Assembly: GCA_023052935.1 (NCBI GenBank)
Contig: CM041295.1
Location: forward strand, 167,020,366-167,084,365
Direction: 5' to 3'
Source of the DNA: Piezodorus guildinii
Taxonomy: Eukaryota; Arthropoda; Insecta; Hemiptera; Pentatomidae
DNA length: 64,000 bases
Shown here: positions 47,376 through 58,288 of the stretch, in pieces
Layout: each line of letters opens with the position of its first letter
How positions within the stretch are numbered: the stretch's first letter is position 1
Made by a program: the position numbers and the translations under genes
The notes under the pieces: model-generated
Databases searched by the model: none
Seen by the model: the letters and a program-made list of their open reading frames with translations, nothing else
What the model was told of the DNA's origin: nothing

Positions 47376-47963
47376 CCGATTCATCTTCGGGGTCTCCAGG
47401 TACGCCTCCGTGTCTCAATTTTATGGCGAGTTGAAGTGGCTTTACCCTTCCAATCGTCGCAAGTATTTCCTTGCGACATTCCTTTACCAAGTTATCCAAT
47501 CCCGCCGTCCATCATACATTTTTGACCTCCTTCAATTCAAATCCTCTGTCCATCCTCGTTGTACACGCTCCAGGCCTTCGGATTTATACAGTACGGCCCA
47601 CCGAACTGCACATTTCGACAGATCCTTTCTCATTCGATCCTCAATCCTATGGAATTCTATCCCTCCTTTCATCCGTCACTCCAACTCTCTTTCAACCTTT
47701 AAATCCCGCATATTTAATCATTTAATGAATACCCCGGCTCAATAAAATTGTAAATAATTTATTATTATTATTATTTATTTTTTGTCACTGTTTTTGTTTT
47801 CTTCTTATTTGAATATGTCTAATTTTATGTAAGTCATTATTAACTTGTTAATATGTATTTAACTTACTCTAAGACTGCAAAACACATTTTGTAAATTCTG
47901 TATTTTTTTATTCTAAAGGGACTTGTCCCAGGATAATAAAAAAATTTATTTATTTAAAAAAAT
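47376..47963 (+). mobile_element. 5'-truncated CR1/Jockey-like LINE end inserted in the foldback-like element
   Basis: 111 open codons (47410-47745) give the C-terminal region FYGELKWLYPSNRRKYFLAT through TAHFDRSFLIRSSILWNSIP and FKSRIFNHLM, with stop, a short 3' UTR and the tail GGACTTGTCCCAGGATAATA before (TTTA)n. About the same as 36675-37250 but better preserved. Confidence 0.85.
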
Positions 47964-48306
47964 ATGTTTTTTTTTTTTTTTTTTTTGTCAAGTTATCTGA
48001 AATGTAGCCAATGGTGAAAAAAAAAACAGCCTTTAGTCAGCTCTCTCACCAGCCATGCTGTGAGTAGTAACTGGTCATGCCTTGAGAGTAGGGAAGAGCC
48101 GTAGGATTGTAAAGTCATTAGATATTACTTATCTACATACATATTATGTATTATACCTATTATTATTACTATTACATTCTATTTGATGTAATATTTTCTT
48201 TCTTTTTTTGACTTGATAACTACTACATAACACTATATGATATATTTATATAAAATGTAACAACATTCATATAATTTATTACATGTTAATCTAAAAAGTT
48301 ATGATA

Positions 48307-48448
48307 GGGGTACTCACTATGTTTGCTATAGCATGCATGTGTTAGTTTGCTAAACCCGTCGAGTTTCTACAGTTATTTCCTGTATAAAATTGATGGGTTT
48401 AGCACAATATCACAAATAGCATGCTATAGCAAACGCAGTGAGTACCCC
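48307..48448. mobile_element. 142-bp MITE with 30-bp inverted ends
   Basis: Terminal repeats GGGGTACTCACTATGTTTGC (left) and the inverse of GGGGTACTCACTGCGTTTGC (right), about 28 of 30 bases matching, with TA on both sides. Non-coding. Same terminal family as the pair of ends at 39924 and 44708. A two-base TA duplication and G-rich ends could fit IS4EU/ISL2EU-type elements, but that is a guess. Confidence 0.8.
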
Positions 48449-48510
48449 TAATGTCAGATAGTCATGCTAAAAGTAGTAACTAGTCACGCCTGAAGAGTAG
48501 GGATAGAGCA

Positions 48511-49281
48511 GTAGGATCGTAAAGTCATTAGATATTACTTACAAACTATGCACCTACATATTATATATGATACCTATTATTATGAATGTCTTCTATTGGA
48601 TGTTTTTTTTTTTTGTATATCACCAATAACTACAACATAACAATGTATGCTATTTTTAAATAAGTAACTACAAAGATTTTTTTTATATATATATTTTATA
48701 TCATTAGGATAAAAGTGTAAAACTAGTTAAAATGATAGTCTATAAAGCTATGATGATGTATGGAATGCTCGTGAAAAAAAAATAAATAAATAAAAAAAAT
48801 TATGTTTAGATAGGCAGGTAATATTTAATGTAGTTACATTTTATATAAATATAGCATATAGTGTTAAATGTAGCATGTAGTAGTTATCCAAGTCAAACCA
48901 GTAGGATCGTAAAGTCATTAGATATTACTTACATACTATGCACCTACATATTATATATGATACCTATTATTATGAATGTCTTCTATTGGAAGTTTTTTTT
49001 TTTGTATATCACCAATAACTACAACATAACAATGTATGCTATTTTTAAATAAGTAACTACAAAGATTTTTTTAATATATATATTTTATATCATTAGGATA
49101 AAAGTGTAAAACTAGTTAAAATGATAGTCTATAAAGCTATGATGATGTATGGAATGCTCGTGAAAAAAAAAAAAAAAAAAAAAAATTATGTTTAGATAGG
49201 CAGGTGATATTTAATGTAGTTACATTTTATATAAATATAGCATATAGTGTTAAATGTAGCATGTAGTAGTTATCCAAGTCA
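48511..49281. repeat. 390-bp tandem duplication
   Basis: 48511-48900 is repeated head-to-tail at 48901-49281 with very few differences, mostly in poly-A/T lengths. Both begin GTAGGATCGTAAAGTCATTA. It lies in the loop of the foldback-like element. Confidence 0.9.
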
Positions 49282-49849
49282 AAAAAATAAAGAAAATATT
49301 ACATCCAATGGCAGATATTTATAATAATAGTTATGATACATAATATGTAGGTAGATAAGTAATATCTAATGACTTTACAATCCTACAGCTCTTCCCTACT
49401 CTCAAGGTGGGACCAGTTACTACTCACAGCATGGCTGGTGAGAGAGCTGACTAAAGGCTGTTTTTTTTTTTTTTTTTTTCCACCATTAGGTACATTTGAG
49501 ATTAACTTGAAAAAAAACATAAATTGTGCAGGACCCTCCAATGAAATGAAGTAGCAAAAAAATTTTTTTTTTGAAGAAATTCAAAATATTTTTTTTTACT
49601 AACATTTTCGTGGTAAAAAAAAAATTTTTAAAACTATTTTATTAAATCCCGAACTTATATTTTTTTCATGAAAATCAGTGGAGCTGTTCAGGAGAAAACA
49701 ATTTTTTTTCCCTTTCCCCTTCCATAAATTCTCTCTTATAAGATTAAAAATTTGTAAAAGGTTGTTTCTCATAGGTATAAATTTGGTTCTGATATATGCG
49801 GGGGCAGATTTCACGTGCTTATTCTGCTAGGCCCTTTAAGGAAATTCAA

Positions 49850-50700
49850 AAACCCCTTTATCATTATAAAATCCACTTTATCCAGAATCAGAATAAAAGA
49901 TTATAAAAACAGTCCCTTTACAAAAATTAACAGAGACAATGAATCAAAATGTACATGAGCAATAAAAAATACCGTTAGAATTGTAATCAGAACCTTTAAA
50001 AATCTAATAAATGATCACTACACAAAATAAAACTTAGACTATTGAATTTCTATTAAATTGTATGATATTTCTGAGATTCTTAATAAGAGCATTAGAAAGA
50101 GCTGTAATTATGGAATTTTCACAATACAGAATCATAACCCTAAAAAAACAACTAATAAACAATTCCTATGACCTACTAAAACATTAAAAATAAAGGTGGA
50201 TTGAAATGTGGATCTAGTTAAAAAAAAACATAATTAGAACCGAAAACCAAATATATCTTTAAAAAAAAATCATTCAGGTGTAATTGCATTAAATTAGAAA
50301 ATATCATTCTTCAAAACCTAATACAGGACACCAATGTCTACGACATATTCATTAATTAAAACTGTACAGGCTCAAAAAAATGTTGACCGTAAATTTAGCA
50401 TTAACAGATTTAAAAATATAAGAAAAAAGAAAAACCTGAACCTATACAACCCATGAAGAGTCTTGGGCTCAATACATATAGAGATTTGTTCTGTTTCTTG
50501 GCCAACAGCCATGCAATGAGTTGATTAGGCTGAGATCACACTTAGCAGACTCTAAACCTCACTTTTGTAATATTCCAAAGAGAAGGACCAGAATAAATAA
50601 AAAAATTATTATTATTATTATGTGAACTCTGACACGACCTGGTAAGATCAATGATATTACAAAATACCTTATTGACAAGAGACGGACCAGAATGAATAAA
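49850..50700 (+). repeat. Dispersed repeat, second orientation
   Basis: Matches 37700-38240 in inverse orientation (TTGGCCAACAGCCATGCAAT and AATATTCCAAAGAGAAGGAC blocks), and its end (TGACACGACCTGGTAAGATC) matches 34205-34270. No coding potential seen. Confidence 0.5.
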
Positions 50701-50724
50701 AAAAAAAAAAAAAAAACGATTTTA

Positions 50725-51643
50725 TTGGGTTGTTTCACATGAAATGTCCGTTTTTATAGTTTCTGAAATACATAAAGGATTTTGCAGGTCTCTGTTGTTT
50801 TCTTCCGAATGTTTACATATTTAAAGTAAACAGTTACTATTCCTCTACCTTTGTATTATAAACATTAGCTTCCCAATCAATTATCAACTTTTTAGTATAC
50901 ATCCAAATATGAACATGGAAACACGTGATTTTCGAGTAATATTTTTGTACGAGTTTAAACTCGGCCATTCAGCAGCTGAGGCTGCTAGAAATATTTGCAA
51001 GGCGTTTGGAGAAGGGAGTGATCATGAACGGAACATTCGCCATTGGTTTGCTAAGTTTTCAGCTGGGGATACAGACTTGCAAAACTTGCCCCGAGGAAGA
51101 CCGCCGTCCGTAATAGACAACGATGTCCTCATACATACAGTAGAAGGAAACCCCTACCAAACAGTTAAAAGACTCTCAGCACAACTAAATGCAAGTGCAT
51201 CTACCGTTTCCAGACATTTAAAGTGTATTGGGAAAGGAAAAAAGCTCGATACATGGGTACCTCATGATCTCACTGAGCGGCAGCAAGTCCCTGTGTTTCA
51301 AAACATACCGGGCAAAAATTGAAAGAACTGGGCTAAGAAGTTCTTCCGCACCCACCATATTTTCCCGACTTGTCTCCAACATATTACCACCTGCTCAGGG
51401 ATTTAGACAACTTTGTCAAAGGAAAACTTTTTGAAAATGATGATCAAGTGAAAAGTGCGTTTTCAGATTTTGTCTTACTTCAAAGCTTAGAGTTTTTCAG
51501 TTCGGGGATAAAAAAGTTGGTGTCACGTTGGGAAAAATGTGTAGAAAAGAAGGTAAATACTTCGAATAAAATTATCTTGTTTTCATATTGTATTTTTAAT
51601 AAAAATCCTTTTGAAAACAGACATTTCATGTGACACAACCCAA
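50725..51643 (+). mobile_element. mariner element with internal deletion
   Basis: 919 bp, TA-flanked, with terminal repeats TTGGGTTGTTTCACATGAAA (left) and the inverse of TTGGGTTGTGTCACATGAAA (right). Full mariners are about 1.3 kb; about 0.4 kb of the transposase catalytic core is missing. The intact ends mean it could be mobilised in trans. Confidence 0.9.
50909..51560 (+). pseudogene. mariner transposase, core-deleted
   Basis: Begins MNMETRDFRVIFLYEF at 50909. The HTH region contains GHSAAEAARNICKAFGEG, RHWFAKFSAGDTDLQNLPRG and a second HTH (LSAQLNASASTVSRHLKCIG). After VPHDLTERQ the reading jumps, with a frame change near 51310-51370, to FPDLSPTYYHLL, VKGKLFENDDQV and the C-terminal IKKLVSRWEKCV. 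The first and second catalytic Asp lie in the deleted part; the third Asp position (usually SDYH or TDYH) reads TYYH. Non-functional. Confidence 0.88.
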
Positions 51644-51710
51644 TATTTCTTCCTCTCGGATAACTGGAGCCAGATCTACCTCCTGGAAAAACATCAAGAG
51701 AAAAACATCA

Positions 51711-52382
51711 ACACGACTTTCACTTACCTCTGTTATTAATATCAATTTAAGAATTTTTAAACAAATTTATAAACAAAAATAAATTGTTGGAAAATTATTA
51801 ACATTTGATTTTTATAGAAAGATGTGTTTTATTAAATAATATGTTATAATATTATCTACAAAATTCAGTAAGTTTTTTTCATCCCTCCGTGTTAGAACTA
51901 CTAGGAGCGTCAGCGTGGCCAAGCCATGAAACAATTGCATTAAAAAAATATTTTTTCAGTTTTCTCCTTCAGTTGGATATCGAATTCGTTCAACTTATAT
52001 ATTTACCTATTTTTATCAATGATAATAAGATAATATGGTTATTTTTATAGAATATACAAAATTAAAGGTACTTTAGAGGAAGAAAATAGTAAAAAGGTGC
52101 TAAATGCATGGGATAAAGTCGGACTTCCGGTCAGCCGATTTTAGTGAAAAAGTTGCTGTACATCTCGGGCGAATAGTAGTCTTATATGAAATTTCAGTTC
52201 CGTATGACTTACCGTTTTTGCGCTAGAGTTTACCACACACAGACCTTTTTGCGGGACTTGGTTATTTGGACTCAGGAACCCTAAAACGTGTTTTTCCGTT
52301 GAAAACCGGAATTCGAAAATTTTCATGATTGCAATACTTTCCCTTACTATATATGTCATGCATAGGTAAGTGAAAGTAAAAA
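51711..52382. repeat. Dispersed repeat with short inverted ends, copy 2
   Basis: CGACTTTCACTTACC at the left and GGTAAGTGAAAGT at the right. Aligns with 40724-41597 over most of its length, with a shorter middle. Confidence 0.6.
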
Positions 52383-52384
52383 TT

Positions 52385-52641
52385 GTCGGATGATTCTGCA
52401 GGTATCTAGGAGAACTGCTTTCTGCTTTAAATGTTAAATTCTTTAGGTCTGATCCAAGCTCTTTCATGCTCTCCTTCATGGGTACCCACTTTATAGAGGC
52501 TGGGTGTGCCCCAAGGGAGTCTATATACCCCAGGGTCACTCCATGGCTGAAATAACATTAAATAATTCTGCCTCAGCCGGGGTTCAAACCTGGGACCCGA
52601 GAACAGTAGCCTAATGCTCTATCCACTAGACCATGCCTCCC
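52385..52641 (-). repeat. tRNA-derived SINE, family C, with LINE-derived tail
   Basis: Minus-strand head at 52571-52641: TGGTCTAGTGGATAGAGC (A-box region) and GGTTTGAACCC (B-box). A middle body follows, and about 90 bp near 52390-52480 matches the 3' end of the RLE LINE at 37510-37600 (AGAGCTTGG, AGACCTAAAGAATTTAA, TACCTGCAGAAT in the same order). This is the structure expected of a SINE that uses a partner LINE's reverse transcriptase. Confidence 0.75.
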
Positions 52642-52649
52642 CTAATGAG

Positions 52650-53395
52650 GCTCCCTAAAAACATAAAAAGAATTGGTAAAATATTTAAATCCTCACCCTT
52701 TTCCCTAAAAAATTAAAATCAATACATATTTTTAAAAACAATCTAATTTAACAAATGTTGTCTAGTTGAACCCACACTTAACATCAATTATCTAAACAAA
52801 TATATCGGAAGAATATACCAAATTTATTTCACAAGACATACTTTAAAATAAAATAATTAAATTTCAGTAACAATACAAATCAAATAGAATATTAAAGTCA
52901 CAAAATAGAAAAGATTATAATTTATTTTAAGAAGTTATATTTCTAATGAAAAATTATATGATCAACTAGGATATGCAGTACATATCTCTTTAATTTAATT
53001 TTTGACTGAGGGGTATATGACTAAACCAATTATGTGATGTAAATAATTTCCATAGAACAACACAACAATGCTCATGATTTAATTATGGGAATTGCGTTAT
53101 TTTGGGAAAAAATCTAATTTTATCTTATTCAACTTACTTTTCTTTATACAATTATAGCCATGTTTTTATAGACTTCAATTACTCAATGGAGTAGGTATGG
53201 ATTCAAAACAGAAATATCTTTGTAAATGTAGTTTTTAAATATTATAAGGGCACCACATTATTTTCTGGAAATAACGAAAACCCACAAGACATTAAAATAA
53301 TTTCAATAGGATTTTACCGCTCCATTGTGTACAAATATGGTGGGTGAACTTGAACAGCCCCCCATCTAAAAAGCACAAAAAAATTTGCTGTTTTT
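52650..53395. other. Intron 1 sequence without a recognised gene
   Basis: AT-rich with many stops in all frames. Nothing recognised. Confidence 0.3.
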
Positions 53396-53399
53396 TAGC

Positions 53400-53660
53400 A
53401 TTAAACGCTGACAGGAAGTTTAACTAAATAGCATGGACGACACAAGAAATAATTAATAAATGGCTATCTTAATCAATCAAAAAACTATTTGGCAAAACAG
53501 AAAAAATATCCTTATCATGGATAATGCGGCAATATCCTTATCATGGATAATGCGGCAATATCCTTATCATGGATAATGCGGCATCTCATCCACACATTCA
53601 ATTCTCAAACATTAAAATAATTTGTCTACTGCTAAAAAAAAATAGATAAGTGTTATAAGA
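53400..53660 (+). pseudogene. pogo/Tigger-like transposase relic
   Basis: Plus-strand reading around 53540-53640 gives NILIMDNAASHPHIQFSNIK, close to the D-N-A-P-S-H motif plus NIKxxFLPPN strand of DDE_1 (pogo/Tigger/Jerky) transposases. The rest is decayed, and a 26-bp triplication has expanded the motif region. Confidence 0.4.
53505..53582. repeat. 26-bp tandem repeat, three units
   Basis: AATATCCTTATCATGGATAA + TGCGGC repeated three times, duplicating the segment that encodes the catalytic-Asp region of the relic transposase. Confidence 0.9.
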
Positions 53661-53899
53661 GGTGTCCTTAGCCAATATGGACAAAAGAAAAAGTGTATGA
53701 GTGATACAAGAAAATCACTATATTGAATGCTGTTCAATAGATATTTTTAAATAAACGAAAAGCAAGAAGAAAAAATTAAGAACTGTTTTGACACAAATCA
53801 GGATCCTCAAAGTCTTAACACTGCTGAAAGTGACATGGTGAAACCTATGGAAATACAAGAATTGATATTATATCAGGCAAATCTATCGACTTTAAAAAA

Positions 53900-55540
53900 T
53901 TTTCAAAGAAGCAGGGGATACGGATACTAAAGGGTTTTCCAACGCCATCATTGTTAAAAAAAAAGAAATGTTACCTACCTGATACCAATTGGATATTTTA
54001 TAGGAGAATCGGAAAATTAAAGATAACATTTAACAAGTAAAAAAATCTTGGACTCTTGGTTTGATCATTTGTTTGTAAATGACTTTAATTTATTTTCATC
54101 CAATACTTAAACAGTGCAAAAAAAAAAAAAAAAATTAAGAAAAAGGTATGCTCTCATACTATCCTTTTGAGTTAATTTCAATTCATTTTAAGGGAAAATG
54201 CCAAGTATCAATCTCAATTAAGAGAACTGATAAATAACAAACTGGTGATATCTAAAACTTATAAAAGTTAATTAATTATACGGATAAGAGTTTGTTAAAT
54301 TGCTGGGAGTGGGTCATTTAAAAAATGTTAAATATAGATGGTCTGGGAGGAGGTTGAGAATAAAATAGAAAAGGGGTAATCATTTGAAAATGCTTAAAAC
54401 TTCCTTTACATTATATATTCATAACAGCGTCAATGACGGAAGACATATTTTAATGCACACAATGAATAAATCTAAAAGTATAGTTTCAAATATATGACAA
54501 TAGGTTATTTAGCTGGATTTAGATAACAACAGATCAGAAAATGGAATAAATCCTACAAAATAAGTCACAGTAAGCTCCAAAACTAACGACAAGTAATAAT
54601 GATAAGAACAATCACATATGAAAAGCAAACTTAATTAAACAAAATAAACTCATTGTTTATTATAAATCATTTTGATACAAAATAATATCAAAACACTGTT
54701 CAAACTCATAATACAGGCATTACTGCTTATCAAGTGCTGTTAACTGACTATGATTTATTATATAATGGCACTTCCAATCTTTTAACAGTGGTCCAAGAGA
54801 GAAAATATATAAATAAATATGTATATCTATACCTAGTGCAAGTGAATACATAAAGGATTAAAATTACAATGAAAGGCAAGTGACATTATACTGAAAAACA
54901 TGACAAATTATATCACAAACTGGTAATTGTGAAAGGAAATTTGACTATAACAGGGAATAACTACTTTAATGTGTATGGAAAACGAATTATCTTACAATAA
55001 ATCGAAAATGCAATTTAAAATAAACCAAAAGAAACATTAAAAAACAAAAGCAAAAAAAGAGCAAAAGTGGTGGTACAAAACCTGGTTACATATTAACAAA
55101 TGTAAATATCACAGATAATTTTGAATATATTTGATACGGCTAGAGGTATACAATAATAAAAATATTTAATAATAGTGAAATATAATAATCTATTCTTTGA
55201 CAAATATCGGGTATATATAATATACATAACCTAAATAAAAACAATATAACCTCCTTCAGAAATATTTGAGCATGGTATCAAGCAGTTAAAGAATTTCGTA
55301 TTAATAGATGATCTGCACAAAATCAAATGTAACCGAATGACATGGTCTTAAAATCAACTACTGTATAAAGAAAAAAACATAATTCAATTGTGAAAATCAG
55401 ATAAATTTTACATTTATTTGGATGGAAGAAAAAAAACAGAGAAATATATGTGTACGTATAATGCTAATAATATTTAAAAACCAGCAGTATTTTTCAAGAA
55501 ACGTTTATCAATTGTTGACAGATAACCAACAAACTAACTT
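53900..55540. other. Intron 1 sequence without a recognised gene
   Basis: AT-rich, no ORF above background and no repeat matched elsewhere in the window. Confidence 0.3.
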
Positions 55541-55542
55541 AC

Positions 55543-55597
55543 TTTCTTTTTCGTGATCATATCCAACTACAACGAAATAATCAGCCAGTCGAGACAT
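55543..55597 (-). CDS. Sbf: Sbf coding exon 1 (start codon)
   Basis: 55 nt: ATG at 55597-55595 and 18 codons plus one base, MSRLADYFVVVGYDHEKE. The donor GTAAGT starts at 55542. The family begins with M-[AS]-R-L-A-D-Y-F, so the start is well supported; the context before ATG on the minus strand is GTAATG. Exon 1 is short, as in other animals, and is followed by a 9.3-kb intron. Confidence 0.95.
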
Positions 55598-56049
55598 TAC
55601 TTTCACAGGATAAGTGTAGGCTATCTATTTTTTTGATAACTGGAAGAAACAGGCACCATCTTCGTAATTTACAATACCAAACCCAAAAGCTTCACACTGC
55701 AAGGTAAAGCACCTCAGCTAAATACTGAGGGTGCACTGCAAATCGATGTCATACCTGATCGAGACAAAGAGGTTTTCTATTTTAAACAGATTATTAGAAT
55801 AAAGATTATAAATAGTGATGCTGATGCGGGTATTATTTCACTTCGAGTACCTTTTTATCTCAACGGGTATTACCTGTATTTTCGGGTAAAGTTGGCTAAA
55901 ACCTGTAAAAATTGGTTATATCGAATATTCATACATGAGGAGTTCAGTACAACTTTAATTATGTATAAATATTTTAGCACACAAGGATTATATATATATA
56001 CAAGAAATTAATTCTACCTAAAACCCGAATTATTTCAAACAAAACTATA

Positions 56050-56143
<94 letters not shown>

Positions 56144-56319
56144 GTAGCCTTATTATTAGATATATAAAATCTACTCTACCAGTAAGTCAGCTTTGCTCGT
56201 TTCATTATAACTTAATCAAAATATTAGTTTTCCTAGAATAGAATTATTCGTACTAAAAAACTATCTAAATATAATTGTTTATTTTAAAAAATCAAAATAG
56301 GAGAATAATTCATTATTGA
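55598..56319 (-). promoter_or_regulatory. Probable Sbf 5' UTR / promoter region
   Basis: 722 bp between the Sbf start codon and the provirus LTR, relatively GC-richer near 55660-55780. No TATA box or initiator can be assigned with confidence, and an upstream non-coding exon cannot be excluded. An (AT)n tract occupies 56045-56140. Confidence 0.4.
56045..56140. repeat. (TA)n microsatellite upstream of Sbf
   Basis: Over 40 TA units, 450 bp upstream of the Sbf start codon. Confidence 0.95.
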
Positions 56320-56610
56320 ATTTTGGTGTTCGTGCTCGTTATTGTAAAAAAAAAATATTTTATTTATTCAAAAGTTACAAAATATCGATAATAACACTTT
56401 AAAAGACAATAATGACAATCTTGATAATAACAATATGGCTATACTAGATCTGACATAGATTACGTACCGTAATTACTGCGAGGACTTGAAGAGAGTGTGT
56501 CTTCCCTGGGAGAAGGGACAGGGTATATATAGGTTAATAGGACTGCTGAATAAGATTCAAGGAATATGGTGTGATCTGCAGGTGCACCATGGCCTCATGG
56601 TGGCGTGACT
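56320..56610 (-). repeat. 3' LTR of the errantivirus-like element
   Basis: Minus strand runs from AGTCACGCCACCATGAGG to ACGAACACCAAAAT. It contains a CTATATATACCC TATA-like box about 80 bp from its start and GAATAAATAAAA as a polyadenylation signal. Orientation would let it direct transcription toward Sbf exon 1. Confidence 0.93.
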
Positions 56611-56624
56611 CCTCCGTCCTTATG
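56611..56624 (-). other. Polypurine tract
   Basis: Minus-strand ATAAGGACGGAGG immediately before the 3' LTR, the expected plus-strand primer. Confidence 0.6.
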
Positions 56625-56650
56625 AGAGTGAAGCCCACTGAACTCTAAAT

Positions 56651-58288
56651 TTAAGGATTTGGGACGGTTTGTCTATTCTGTAAATATTGAAACCAAGCTC
56701 TGGCTCTGCCATCAAAACATTCAGGTGGTTGAGGATGGGTACTTGGATTATCATTTGAAGGATTAGAACACAGTAATTCCAGTTTACAATACTGACGATA
56801 AAGATTATAGCATAAAAGATATAAACATATTACATAAAATATATAAGAAATAAATTGGGATACAGTTATATCATAAGGTTCTAATTCTTCTATTTCTATA
56901 TTACTTAAGTCTATTTGTTGTAATTCCTCAAAAGTAAAATTTGTTGATACAATAGTTTTATTATTAACAGAATGATAGGAAATAAAAGGAATATTTACAT
57001 TGTCAACATAAGAAAGTGGTACATTTATATTTACAAATTTCTCATTTTCATTAAGATTAAGGAGGCTAGTAGATGGTAGATGATACATTTGTGTGTTTGT
57101 TACACTAGTTGTTACATTGCTAATATTAAAGGTTAAATATTGGTGTAATGTGGGTATAAGTTTGATTATAGGGTTTGTTCTTATTTCTACAGCTTTACAA
57201 TCATTTAATTCTATATTCTTACATAATTCTAAAATACATTTGTCCTTAATCTCTATCATGTCTTTACAGTAATGATGATTATTGAATTTAATACAATTTC
57301 CATTGTAAAACGAATTTTTAAATCTAATGATTAGTTGTTCTTTAATCTTTAGAGTAATGACTTTATTATTCCTTGTAACTGGATATGACATAGCATAATA
57401 AGTTGTTTTTGGCAATGATTTCAAAGGGATTTTAATAAAATAATAAATTAATCCTGTATCTGATAGGGAACAAAATGTGGAGCTAAGTAACCAGTTTAAT
57501 TCTACATTTTCTGTGATTGGTTCTCCGAACGGTATGTTTAATTGTTCTAGTTCTCTAGTCGTTAATATGCTTGGATGGGTAATTCCTAATTTACATTGTT
57601 CTAAGGAAAATTCTATATCATTTAATTGATTTTCTACTAAATCTAATACGGCTAATAAATCATGATACATTAACTTAGTAAGAGCTAAATCTGTAAAATT
57701 ATTTATTTTTTCTATACTATCCTTATATTTATTTAAAACAATTATTTCTTTATTAAGTTTAGATGTTAATTCTTTATTTAATCCTAATCTAACATTTTCA
57801 TTATGCTCTATGTGATACATATTTCTCTCGATTTTATTTAAAATATTATCATACTTTTCTTTGTCATCGGCGTCCATATTGCCGGTGAGCCAACTAATAG
57901 CATTGCCTAGTCCGTTAATTAAACCTCTTTTTGATCGGTTATTCCGATTTATATTTACAATATGATTAATTTTTTCTAATATCTTGTTATATTTTTGTTC
58001 AATAATATTATGCAAAGTTTTATATTCATTACTAATTGTTAATACGTCAATGCTAATCTTAAGGGTTTGAATTTCTCTTGTTAAATTTGTAAGATTCTTA
58101 TAATGTAAAAATGTGTACCAATCTTCAATTATAAAAGATGGATTAATTTGTACGATGGATGCTCCTGGTCCGTCAGATAAATCTTGTATTAGCAGGGTCT
58201 GTATCTGAACCGTAAGCGCTGCGATCAGAAGATACTTGAAACAATTCGTCGTCGAACTCAAAGTCATCTTGGCTGACTCCTGTAACAT
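56651..58288 (-). CDS. env: Env glycoprotein of the errantivirus-like element
   Basis: 545 codons. A hydrophobic segment at residues 16-34 is the likely signal peptide. A furin-type site RSKR lies at 118-121, followed at once by the glycine-rich fusion-peptide-like GLINGLGNAISWLTG. A transmembrane helix (FISYIFYVICLYLLCYNL) lies near 478-497, followed by a cytoplasmic tail of about 48 residues, and there are many N-x-S/T sites. These match the F-like envelope proteins of gypsy-group errantiviruses. The ORF overlaps the end of pol by 116 nt in another frame, so it is expected to be made from a spliced mRNA; the true N-terminus depends on the unknown splice acceptor (a second Met is at residue 8). 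Confidence 0.9.
   Translation of the reverse strand: MLQESAKMTLSSTTNCFKYLLIAALTVQIQTLLIQDLSDGPGASIVQINPSFIIEDWYTFLHYKNLTNLTREIQTLKISIDVLTISNEYKTLHNIIEQKYNKILEKINHIVNINRNNRSKRGLINGLGNAISWLTGNMDADDKEKYDNILNKIERNMYHIEHNENVRLGLNKELTSKLNKEIIVLNKYKDSIEKINNFTDLALTKLMYHDLLAVLDLVENQLNDIEFSLEQCKLGITHPSILTTRELEQLNIPFGEPITENVELNWLLSSTFCSLSDTGLIYYFIKIPLKSLPKTTYYAMSYPVTRNNKVITLKIKEQLIIRFKNSFYNGNCIKFNNHHYCKDMIEIKDKCILELCKNIELNDCKAVEIRTNPIIKLIPTLHQYLTFNISNVTTSVTNTQMYHLPSTSLLNLNENEKFVNINVPLSYVDNVNIPFISYHSVNNKTIVSTNFTFEELQQIDLSNIEIEELEPYDITVSQFISYIFYVICLYLLCYNLYRQYCKLELLCSNPSNDNPSTHPQPPECFDGRARAWFQYLQNRQTVPNP

Larger units (their letters stand above)
46758..49837. mobile_element. Long-inverted-repeat (foldback-like) element, copy 2
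   Basis: The ends AAAGGGCC..AG..GAATAAGCATGTGAAATCTGCCCC-like (left) and inverse (right) define it. The arms (about 46758-47375 plus 47964-48130, and about 49340-49837) are inverted and share the blocks of the copy at 31285-33760. It is interrupted by a LINE fragment, a MITE and a 390-bp tandem duplication. No ORF of its own. Confidence 0.7.

Noticed and set aside
48511..49281. CRISPR-like direct repeats
   Set aside because: Only two long units without spacers in eukaryotic repeat DNA; a tandem duplication.
52141..52539. 132-codon minus-strand ORF
   Set aside because: It spans the SINE tail and the adjacent TIR repeat; its similarity to the LINE C-terminus comes from the shared SINE tail, not from a gene.
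52571..52641. tRNA gene candidate on the minus strand
   Set aside because: A- and B-box are present but the stems do not form a convincing cloverleaf, and the sequence continues into a SINE body with LINE tail.
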